Part shown: piece after piece, positions 22,237 to 32,204 of the stretch
How positions within the stretch are numbered: the first letter of the stretch is position 1
How the letters are laid out: each line of letters starts with the position of its first letter
Source: Unio delphinus
Lineage: Eukaryota; Mollusca; Bivalvia; Unionida; Unionidae
NCBI GenBank assembly: GCA_029339505.1
Contig: JAQISU010000081.1
Span: forward strand, 14,793,001 to 14,857,000
DNA: 64,000 nucleotides
Direction of reading: 5' to 3'
Made by a program: the position numbers and the translations under genes
Notes under the pieces: generated by a model
The model's database searches: none
What the model saw: the letters and a program-made list of their open reading frames with translations, nothing else
Told to the model about the DNA's origin: nothing

Positions 22237-24143
22237 CAAGGCTTGAATTTAACACAAATTTCTTTGTAGCCAAAAGGACTGGCGTACTAAGAAATTTACT
22301 AGTCCTGCCGAACATTTACTAGTCCTGTCCACAAAACTGTCACACATTTGTATTGAGATTAACAACAATGAAGTCAATTTTAACAACAATTTTCTTTCAT
22401 AAATAGCATTATCATTATGAAATGCAGAGGTACATAAGTATAAATCCTACTTCAAATCATCAATCAGTCAATTAACATTTCTTGTTTCTCATGATCATCT
22501 GGATCCAATTCCAGAAAGGGATCCAGGTGGCCTTTCTTGTCCTCCACCTGCTATCTGGGTCCATATGGGCTTTGTTCTGGTCTCCTTACCCATCTCTCTG
22601 ACACATTCCACAAATGTATTGCTAGTGATGGAACATATGTTGGAATGTCATTTGTATTGTAGGTTGGACAGAACCCAAGGACTCAAACAAGATATCCAGT
22701 CACTCATCGCCATTTTCATCTCCAATTCAAATTTAAAGTTTGAACAACCCGCAACAAAACTGGATTTTTTCTGTGTTCATTTTTGCGAATTCTAAACACC
22801 ATGTCTTCTGAAATGTCCGATTACGTTTTTCTTTATCATAAGAATTATTCCTATCTTTTATGTCATTTTCATTCAACTTTTGCTTTTCGTCTGGAGGCTG
22901 AACACCTTCAATAAAATGCCACATTTTGCCTGTCTTGTAAGGCGGGAATTGTGCATCTTTTTGGAAATATGAGATGTTACAGGATAGCTGATGCGAATTA
23001 TTTAAAGAAAAGAAATGGCAGTGTCCTTTATATAAGAAAGTCGGAGCAAGAAACATGTTTCAAAACATGCCTCTTTGCCCCCCCCCCCCATTAAATGGCA
23101 TCTCCCTAATAAAGTCTTGACTTCAGCAATGTTCTGCTGGATCAAAGCAGTGGCTATTGTAAACACTGTTATAAAATATTAACATCAAAGGATAATGTTA
23201 GTTTCACCTTGGAAAATGTGTGTTCCCATCAAACGAAGCCATCTGACTCGGTGTGTTGTATTCAACTGCTCAGATTATGGCCTCGACATTAATAGCGTAA
23301 GTTTAATAAGTGTTCTTAATTAATCGGACCTCAATGTATTGTTGAAATTAATAAGCGGGAAAAATTTCAAATCTTAGATGCCCATGCTGAGGGATTTTTT
23401 AATTTCCATCAAATGTACGGCATTCTGCTTGGATATCTTCACATGTATTCAATTATTTGTTCAGTCTTGTACGGGAAAAATATTTATATAATTTTTTTTA
23501 TTGTCATAGAAAAAGTAGTTGCATGGAAATGATGTGTCAATAATGTGATCATAATAAATTGATCCAATTCTTATAATTATTTTGATGTAAACGTAAATTA
23601 TGCAGTTCCCCGTTTGTGACTGTTGGCGAGTTTGGCAAGCAAGCAAAGAAATCCAAAAAAAAAAACAGGAAACAAACAAGCATGCAAACTAACTTCTTTG
23701 AATAGTTGATGCCATGTGTTGTAGTTTTGTAGTTTGTTACTGTGGTCGCGTGAATCAAGTGTGAAACCAGGTTATTTTTCATTTAATTCGCAGTCAGATT
23801 AATTAGGATATCAATTAGCAAACTTCCGTTGTTAGTTAAGGATGGGACCATGATTGGCGCTGTTAAGCAAAATGCACAAAATCAGATGGCCTCTTGTAAT
23901 AGAAACACATTTCTGAGGCAGAAATTGACTTCATTTTCTCATGCTAATATCTTATGACTGTGTTTACAACGGTCACTGCATTGATTCTACAGAATATATG
24001 CTGAAGTCACGTCTTTATTAGAGTATTGAGTAAACAAACGCTGATTGTTGAGCCCATCGGACTAATAACATTATGATAGTTACTAGTCCGACAGGAAATA
24101 TATTAGCCTCAGGCTAGCGGACTAATGCTAATTTTGAGCCCTG
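22237..24143. mobile_element. decayed hAT-like element (1.9 kb)
   Basis: The left end CAAGGCTTGAATTTAACAC and the reverse complement of the right end, CAGGGCTCAAAATTAGCAT, form imperfect terminal inverted repeats of the CAGGGCTC type. Both are flanked by GTATA (22232-22236 and 24144-24148). Subterminal copies of TTACTAGTCC and GGACTAAT lie near both ends. On the minus strand near 22780-22960 a short open segment contains YDKEKRNRTFQKTW. This resembles the start of the TTF-type zinc finger found in hAT-derived KIAA1586/ZNF862-like proteins. The rest of a transposase is gone. Confidence 0.6.
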
Positions 24144-24265
24144 GTATATTGTTACCCATCAAGCTACTCTGCTCCACATCAAAAAGGCAGCCATGTCAAA
24201 ACTGAACGTATAAAGTTATCAAAACTAGAACAATCAACTTTGAATAAATAAAGTTCAAACAGTAC

Positions 24266-24399
24266 CTGTATTCTCCAGTCTACAGCTTTCCAAACCAATT
24301 TCAATATCACCATCTATGCGCAATATATCAATAGCCGCCAACACTGCAGTCTTCAAGTTGTCAACCTCTCGATAGATAAGTTTATTCATAACACCAAAC
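24266..24399 (-). CDS. integrase-derived gene, exon 4
   Basis: A 134-nt exon between acceptor GGATTTCAG and donor AATACAG|GTACTG. It continues exon 3 in phase 2, the codon AG+G giving Arg: LVCR then FGVMNKLI. It encodes EVDNLKTAVLAAIDILRIDG and ends ESCRLENT in phase 1. In ordinary integrases the 'FG' would be followed by the TDNGxxF catalytic box. That box is absent here, so either the core has been remodelled or a box-containing exon was lost or lies unrecognised in intron 4. Confidence 0.7.
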
Positions 24400-24837
24400 C
24401 TGAAATCCAAGATGATTAATAATAACCTGAAATCTATCACAAGGATAATTAAATACATTTGAAATTATAATTATTACACAGTGGAACTTGCTTTAATCAT
24501 CCTCCGACCATTATGGCTCCAAATTTAGTTCATCCAAATTTATTACTATGAATTTGATCCTAAGTATTCCAGTCCACATTTGGATCCAGCCAATATATTC
24601 TAGATTTGCTTTTGCATCAATTCGTGTTTATTTTAAAGAAAAGTACAGAAATTAACCTAAAATTTTGTTTGTGATGATACAATTTAAAAACAAGTAGTTC
24701 CATCTCATTGTTTGACATGAAACAGTTTGAATCTTACAGCAATGATAATCTTTTCTCTGAAGGACAAGTGAATTATAAATTCTACTAGTCTTTGTGGCTA
24801 CATAAAAACAAGTATGTTAATTTCAAGCCATGCTTAC

Positions 24838-24992
24838 CTACAGACAAGATTGATAATACAGTGAGCTATAGATGAAGGGGAAATAGCCTCTAAAATAAAT
24901 GCCTCAGTCCACAGTGAAAAGCCATCAATGAAGATCACAATGTACCGACGAGACTTGCCCTTTACAAATGGTCCAAGCAGCATCAATTCAAC
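24838..24992 (-). CDS. integrase-derived gene, exon 3 (start of catalytic core)
   Basis: A 155-nt exon between acceptor CTTGTAG and donor CTGTAG|GTAAGC, starting in phase 0 after exon 2. It encodes VELMLLGPFVKGKSRRY, then IVIFIDGFSLWTEAF. This is the beginning of a retroviral-type (rve) integrase core, normally 'hDhhGPh...hhhhDxFSKWxEA'. The first catalytic Asp, three residues before Gly-Pro, is replaced by Met (LMLLGP). The change argues for a domesticated, catalytically inactive integrase and not a live retroelement. Confidence 0.75.
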
Positions 24993-25184
24993 CTACAAGC
25001 ACAATATACATGCATTAATATTTTTATATATTAAAAACCAAAATACATCTCTTCTCAGTGAATAATATTGCACATTCATTTTCTAACCATATAGGTATTT
25101 TATTACACATCTATATATTTTTTTAAAATAACTATGTTCACCATTACCAGTAACAATGTATTTTACTATCAATTATAGCTGCTT

Positions 25185-25245
25185 ATAAGAGCCCAACTGC
25201 AAACTGCACAGACCCAGATCTGCCGGCACATAATGTGCAGCTGGA
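25185..25245 (+). repeat. dispersed repeat shared with 45594-45665
   Basis: Contains GCTTATAAGAGCCCAACTGC, then AAACTGCA and AGATCTG. At 45594-45665 the same order is seen (GCTTATAAGAAAAGCCCAAC, AAACTGCA, AGATCTG). Parent family unknown. Confidence 0.45.
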
Positions 25246-25532
25246 GCAGTTAGAAATAATCAGCTGAATGAAAGAACAGACCCTTATCATCAGCTGCATT
25301 ATATGGCAGATGTTGTTTGCACTCTGACTTTGCACTCCCCCCATTTTCTTTTTATTTAATTCTGTAAAATGAAAACTATTTTTTTAATTCTGTTAGGTAG
25401 GTCTAAAAAATATAAAAAATGAAGGCTTTTTAAGGTACCCAGACAATATTATGATTTTTCAAGGTGTTTTCAAGGCCTTAAGGGAAAAATTCCTTTTTCA
25501 AAGCTTTTTAAGCTCCAATGTATTGAACTGAC

Positions 25533-25828
25533 CTTATCCCAAAAATACAGAACTTGAGGTGTTAATGGCTGGATCATGGAGTCTGAGCAGTTATCCAGAA
25601 CAGAACCTTCCTCTATGTAGCAGCTTCCATCTGTGAAACTGGAAGTATCATCCACTGAAGGATTGGGGTCAACAAATACAATGCGGCTGTCATGGACTAA
25701 GGCTGCTGCCTTTTTGGCAAGACATTCATGGCAATTATTGACATAATGGCGTGCTGTATTGTACATTCCAACCCAGTAGTACGATTTCATCACAGTCTTA
25801 ATAGTCCTATCCAGTCCAAGATGGGAGC
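25533..25828 (-). CDS. integrase-derived gene, exon 2 (H2C2 zinc finger)
   Basis: A 296-nt exon between acceptor TATTCTGTAG and donor GATAAG|GTCAGT. It completes the Gly codon from exon 1 (D-G-SHLG). It carries most of the HHCC integrase zinc-binding domain: SHLGLDRT, KSYYWVGMYNTARHYV and NCHECLAKK (Cys-x2-Cys). The first His is supplied by exon 1 (SVHILED), giving the expected H-x6-H spacing across the splice. The zinc finger is thus restored only by the intron removal proposed here. A Ser/Asp-rich linker follows before the catalytic core. Confidence 0.82.
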
Positions 25829-26707
25829 CTACAGAATAAAATGCAACCATAAAATTTTACTCTGAAAAATTCAAGATTTAATTCAGTTAAAAGTAGTTTA
25901 CTGCCAGACATTAAACAAGCACAACTTGCAAGAGAATTCTTTTAAAATCCATTATTACAAATAGCTAGAAAGTGTGTATTGTGATTGAAATGTCTCAGTT
26001 TCAAAAACATTTATTTTTCAATGTCTAATATGTAAACAAATTAATGTTGGTCAACAAAAGTATTACATGTAGCATACAATTACATGTATACATCATCTGT
26101 GTCTATTAAATCCACAGTTGTACTGAAAAATCCATTTAAATAATACAAATTTCCAACCCTAAAAATACAAATGAACCAGTGAGCAGTGAGGGCCAATATC
26201 TTATTACGCTAAAAACTTTTTATTTCATGTTGTTGAGTCTATTGTTACGACGTTGATTAAACTTTATGCAAAACTACAACAAACTGCTGACAAGGACAAC
26301 AAAAGCATCATACTTATATAGCTTGCTTACCATCAAATATGTTCAATACAAGTTTGATTATTAACATTTACTTTGTATACCAATAGATACATAAAATGTC
26401 TTTCAGATGCAACAGAAGTGCCTCATTCGATTTTGTGAAATGACAGTGGCTCTTATTTGCATTAAAGTACACTGTCATCGGACATGAAAAATTCTAACAT
26501 ATTTATAGACTGATGCAGATTACCATGGATAATGATGTTGACCTTTGTACAATGAAACAATACAATTTTATGGTGCAATTTACTTCTAATAAACTTATTA
26601 ATATACTGATTAAAACGAGAATATCACAACCATTTTTATTTAAATGTTTTTTTTAAAAAAAAAAGGTCTCAATATCACAATCAGGACTGAATTTAAACTA
26701 CAACCAA

Positions 26708-26713
26708 CAAAAA

Positions 26714-26745
<32 letters not shown>
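26708..26745. repeat. (AAT)n microsatellite
   Basis: A dozen or so AAT units, within intron 1 of the integrase-derived gene. Confidence 0.95.
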
Positions 26746-26747
<2 letters not shown>

Positions 26748-27005
26748 GCCAGGTTTGTTGGTGGCATGGTGAAATGTAATAACATAGATTACTTATTTCT
26801 TTTATTTAATTATAATAATTTTTAGGCAAGAAAAACAGTCAGTATTGTGTTTAAAGTGCTATTCATATGAACAGCTATACTGAGTAGAACTGCATTAAGG
26901 AAATCTAAATTGACTGTATCGTTCGAGGAATTTTTTCAACATGTTCACCGTACTTTCCGGACGGTGTATGGATCTGGCGCAAAAATTATGTCCTCATTCA
27001 TTTAC

Positions 27006-27267
27006 CATCTTCTAAAATATGAACACTCTCAATGGCTGCTCTTTTTCCTTCTTCAGTAAGCGGGACTTTTTTTGGTTCTTCTTTGGCGTGTCTTTTCTGG
27101 TCGCCAACAAACATTAAACAATCATCCACAACTCGAAAACCTTCTGCTCGTTTCCGAATGATTCGTTTCACATCTGGTGTTGCTTTGAATGGATAAGTAT
27201 TGGAAGTCAGGTACTGCTGTACCCAGTTCAAGTCTAGACGCACACGTTTTAAGCTTCTTTCCATCAT
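27006..27267 (-). CDS. integrase-derived (GIN-like) gene, exon 1
   Basis: Starts at MMERSLKRVRLDLNWVQQYL and runs 262 nt to donor GAAGATG|GTAAAT. It encodes the N-terminal region typical of invertebrate integrase-like proteins of the GIN1/KRBA2 type, a 'FRVVDDCLMFV' strand and then EEGKRAAIESVHILED leading into the HHCC zinc finger. With exons 2-5 (25828-25533, 24992-24838, 24399-24266, 14109-13956) all phases agree without a single stop, which is strong evidence for a real spliced gene. Such genes descend from Gypsy-type retroelement integrases. The product is probably nuclear or DNA-associated; its function is unknown. Upstream, 27270-27400 is the only candidate promoter/5' UTR region. Confidence 0.8.
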
Positions 27268-27919
27268 GGTACCTTGCCATACGTCGGAAACCTGAAGGAT
27301 ATTGTTTTATCTGACTATAAATGATCAAATTTCTCCGAGGAATTTATCACCACTACACCGCCATCTTGCTGTCTTTCCTCTCGCTTCAAAGATCCCCGGA
27401 TAAAGGCTTCCAGATGGGTCGATACAATTATGTTTTATATTTCTGAAACGAAACGAATAAAGCGACGAGTTGATTTGTTGGTGGGGAGGGGTTGTGTGTG
27501 TGAGAGGGGAGGTTGTTTGGTTTTTTTTGTTTGTTTTGGAGGGGTATCATATACTACGAAGTAGAATTAAATATAATTTGAGCTTCAAAATTGAAATTTC
27601 GTACAGAAAGTAAGGTAAAAATGGGCGTCTAGAACGGTATGTGCACGTTTGATCTTTCAGAGCGGAGAGCAAGAGGATGCCTTTTACTATGTAAATATTG
27701 ATTAGGTAATATAAACCAATCTAATCAATAAATTAATAACTTATATTGTTAGTTTAAATAATTTAAGAAATTGGTGAGCGGACATAGAGTAATTTACAGA
27801 CATGGATGCTGCTACCGACAGTTTCTTCATGTCCACGGCCATTAGACAAAATGCAAGCTATAAATAAATACATTTGGCTTGTCGTGCAATATAATTAATT
27901 TTCCCATTCTTTCTTTCCA

Positions 27920-27956
<37 letters not shown>

Positions 27957-28980
27957 TAGTAGTAGTATTAGTAGTAGTAGCTAATATATAGTAAGAGCAT
28001 GTCAAGAATAGAGACCCACGAGCCCATCGAAACATTTATGGGGGAGGGGGAGGGGTCATTATAGAAAGAAACCAGGAACAGACAATATGCCTCCCATTAA
28101 ATACCATAATTTTGGACCATTGCTATTTATAGGGACCCATCGCTAAATTTTACAAAGGGGCACGAACATCCTAGCATTATGAATTAACGTTGCAGAGGCC
28201 CATCTTTAAGCTTTTTCGTAGGGATCTAACTATACTACCTACACCACTGCTTGTGAACAGTGTCTTGGATAGTAGCAAAATTTAAAGGGCACATCCAGAA
28301 ATTATTCAGAGAAAACATAAAGAAACTACTTAAATAAATAAATAATGTTTGTACAATTTGTTTAATCACAAAGTTGTTGATATCTTCTTGCTTTGTATAT
28401 TTCAACCAAACTTGAATTGGAATGTCACGTTTCATTAACAGCAAGCGGCTATTTTATGGATCTCCAGATTTCACCTTTTCACGTTACACTGGTCTGCAAA
28501 ATGCTTTTGATGTAAATGTAGTCAAACCGGACTAATTCTGGGTCACTGAGCACGGAAATGATGCTCAAATATGTTGCTTGGTTCAAGTTTTACAAATATG
28601 ATACTGGGTCAGTATATACGACCCCTGACTTGGGAATGGCGGAGGTTAAGTGAACTATTAAGGGAAGGGGTCTCAATTTGAACCATAAATGACTAAAATA
28701 CATATTTGACTGGAGCTATGAATAAATCTATGACTGGGTTTGGACAGCACTTGCTTTTTAGGCAAAACAATTAATAATGCAATCGAAGCTGGTATTTCAT
28801 CATACATGATATGAATTTACATCATGTTATTTATAGAAAACATGGCTGATGCAGTCGTAAATAAGCTTACATCACTCTGCTGAACAAATTGACATAGATC
28901 CGGTCTTTAAAAAAAAACATACAGTGTCATGCTCTCTTATTTTGCAAAGGGACACATTGTTGTTTAGCCAAACGTAGCAG
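27268..28980. other. intergenic, with GT/AGT microsatellite
   Basis: Upstream of the integrase-derived gene. It contains a compound (GT)n-(AGT)n microsatellite at 27924-27980. A purine-rich tract GGGGGAGGGGGAGGGG lies near 28040. No exon recognised; open frames are short and domain-less. Confidence 0.55.
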
Positions 28981-28982
28981 AG

Positions 28983-29735
28983 ATGCATCGTACTTGTGTG
29001 AATAATGTAGATAACTTTTGCTATGTTTGTGGCGAAGTGACTTTTGCATCACAAAATCGCATTATAACTACGCTTAAGAATGCCTCTCACCTTTATTTTG
29101 GTTGAAAAATTAGATATCTGTGCAAGAGGTGCAACAAATCTTCGCCAGTGGTTGAACAGGAAAATAAAATCTATACCTTTTGCGGTGCCGATTATTTAGA
29201 GCGCGATAACATATCATATCAGCAACTGTTACTTTTGCATGATGCCTGCAGTTGGGAAAGGAATTGTCAAAGAAGAAAAAGTGGAATGTGCTTTATCCAA
29301 ACTTTCCATCAGCTATACGGAGAAGGACTGCCGGTTCCTGATGCATCATAATCATTCTCACTTGAGTCAAACGAGGAAAAAGGATGAAACATTTAGCCCT
29401 GGACCATCAATAGCACATGACCCAATATTTTCCCTCCACTTCTTCTGAACCACACCTCATAGTACAAGGTGAACTGAATGACATTGTCGGGGATTTGGAA
29501 CTATCCAAGAGAAAGACAGAGCAGCTGGCATCCAGAATACAGCAGTGGAATCTCCTGCCAGGTGATGTGGCAATGTTCTGCTATCAATTCCAGTTTGTCA
29601 TGCAATCCATATAAAGGAAAACTATGAAAACATGATACAACTTATGAGGTGAATAAAATATAACCAACATCAGCGGCAGCTTTGTGGCGATTTGAAGGTT
29701 CTTGCGAACTTGCTTGGTCCTTGGAAAAAGATTGT
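28983..29735 (+). pseudogene. decayed member of an invertebrate multicopy gene family
   Basis: The ATG at 28983 opens MHRTCVNNVDNFCYVCGEVT, a Cys-rich N-terminal module (C...CYVCG). I recognise it from a multicopy, transposon-like family of uncharacterised proteins in insects, cnidarians and molluscs. The pieces that follow are in family order but in different frames: LRQWLNRKIKSIPFAVP, CYFCMMP, ELNDIVGDLELSKRKTEQL then SRIQQWNLLP, and finally YENMIQLMR with LCGDLKVLANLLG near 29700. Stops are seen (TGA at 29103-29105 and 29650-29652, a TAG after the PFAVP segment). Segments between the pieces have been deleted. Function of the intact family is not known to me. As read this copy is dead. Confidence 0.75.
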
Positions 29736-29739
29736 AAAA

Positions 29740-31845
29740 ATGGAAAAAAAACTTACAATTTTAAATTTAAAAAAGTCAAATCCAAAAATAATCCAAGAAT
29801 AATCCACGAATTAAATTACAAAAGTCATAGTAATGAAATGTTCTAATAGATTCAAGTTCGATTCCTGTTGGAAAATTCAAGATGTAACACAATGACGTAT
29901 GCTGAAGTCTGTTTAGTGCTTGTCTACAGTTCATGGTAGAAACACAATAATGAACATTCAGATGTCGGAAATCCGAATAGTATTTTGATAAACTGTATTT
30001 GTCCAAGAATTCTATATGTGCATATCAAACATTTCCAGAGATATGAATTAATCCTTTAAAATCCAACGAGTCTGAAAAAAAGTTAACTAGGATTAAAATC
30101 TTGCTACAACAAAAGAAAATGACTTAACGTAATTTGTAAAAGCCCAAACCTAATATATTTCACTGAAACAAAGATTATATCGTTTTCTAGTACGCAGTTT
30201 TAAAAAAAATCCCCTAATTGCGAAATCGAGGGAAAAGAGGTGTCACATAATTGTTTATAGCGCGTACTATTAGGCACATGACCCTAACGAAAGCCAATCA
30301 GTTTTACTGTAAGAATAAACAGTTGTTTACTTCTTAATTCACTAGTCCCATCTGGATCTTAGCAGCAACCAATCATTTTAAAATTAAAATAAATCCTGTT
30401 TACGTGGTTTTCACTAACCTTGAATCAAGGTCAGGATCTAGCTCAACATTATTTGTTTACGAAAGAATAATTCAGGCCAACCGATTTTCGAAAGAAAAAA
30501 CATCATCTCTAGTGAATAAATTTACATTATAATATCATGTAATGAGAAATAAAAAATGATTTAAATCTGACAAACAACAAATATATATTAAATCAGATAT
30601 ACATAACAGTTATTTATACAGTATAACCCATCTGGGTTTTATTTAAAGTGTTACATAAATAGGGCAGGTGAAATATTATCATGCAAAGCAACAATACACA
30701 GATGAAAAGACCTAGGTTTACAATTTGTTATTAAAACTATATTACCTACACACTATACAAAGACGTAAAATCTAAAAGCTGAAATATCTTGGAAACAGTT
30801 GCAAATCAGTTGTTTTAATTGTCATATTTGAATTAAGAACGTCAAAATTCATAATAAATAGCTCATCTAATCTCTGAAGCATACGACTTCTAAAAATTTG
30901 TAGACATTGTTATTTGTTATTAACGAATAATACTAATTGTCCGTATGCGTTCCCCTTTCTTAAAAAGATTTTTAAATTTTACTTCTTTTGTGTGTGTGTG
31001 TCTGTGTGTTCAGTTGCTAAATAAAAATAATCAGTGAACTGCCAATTAAAGACGGCTATCAAATCACTGAAGGGTTAGATCTGTATTCGTTTGGTATTGA
31101 TCTACAAACCACGTAGACAACACGCCAGAACATTTATGAACTTTCGGACTTTAAGGCCTCGTTTTAACTGTTTGTTAATATCCGCAAACAGTTGGAGCAA
31201 TAAACAACTGCAAATAAACAATATCCTTTACCTAGGAAAACCACAATATAGGGAAATGCGATCATTATGAACTGTGACATCGGATGCACTTTATCTTGTA
31301 TACATATATGGCAAACAGTCGACCAGGGCTCACAAAGTGAACTACACGACTGGATTTCGTTAACAAATTCAAAGCTAAATAATCTTCCATTTTAATGTGA
31401 TATTAGAAGTCTTTTGAAACCCAATCTACCACGCTCAGTATATGCATACGTGTTTGATTATTTCATACCACTTCTGGTTACTAAAATCTCGGCATGACGC
31501 GAGATGTTGCTTTCAGCATGTGTTCTATCTATTTTACGTGTGACTTGATGGTTAATGTGTCTGCGGTTAGTACAGACTTAACTTATTATTGACTTGTGGT
31601 TATTTGATCATGTACGTTATCGCATGAGGCCTTATACATTTGCTATGAAAGGTCAAGGCTACAGTCCATCGATGATGCAAGCCTTTAACAGCAGTATTTG
31701 TGGTAGCCACTTACTACGAGGTTATACCACGGGTTAAATATTTTGTTTATAAGAATTTATGAACTGTGCTTCTTTGAACAAACGTATGATATCATATTCA
31801 CTTTTAAATTTTGAGGAAGATGCATTATAAATCTTGTATATAACC
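29740..31845. other. AT-rich non-coding stretch
   Basis: Nothing recognised beyond a short interrupted TG run near 30990-31010. No conserved protein segment on either strand. Confidence 0.5.
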
Positions 31846-31846
31846 T

Positions 31847-31897
<51 letters not shown>
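31847..31897. repeat. (AAT)n microsatellite, LINE 3' tail
   Basis: About 16 AAT units directly at the 3' end of the minus-strand LINE (read as (ATT)n on that strand). Short microsatellite tails are usual for L2/CR1-type LINEs, so it is best explained as the element's tail. It may have expanded since insertion. Confidence 0.85.
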
Positions 31898-32204
31898 GAC
31901 TTTATTTAGAGAAGGTAACTCAATTAGTTACAGAACTAATCTACCTTGAGGCCTTCTATCTGTTTTATGTACAATATATACAATACATACAATATGACGT
32001 GAAGAGACTGGCTCGACGCTAAATAATTAAGGAATTTTAAATTTAAAAGTATCAAGCCTGGAACACATGCACAGGCATCTGTAAAAACATAAACATATTA
32101 GAAACATAAAATATCATTCTGCGTTAAAACATTCAGCTTTGAAAATGATGCAAAATTACAGACAAGCAGGCAGTATTTTTATTTATTTTTGGTACTAGCA
32201 ATGT

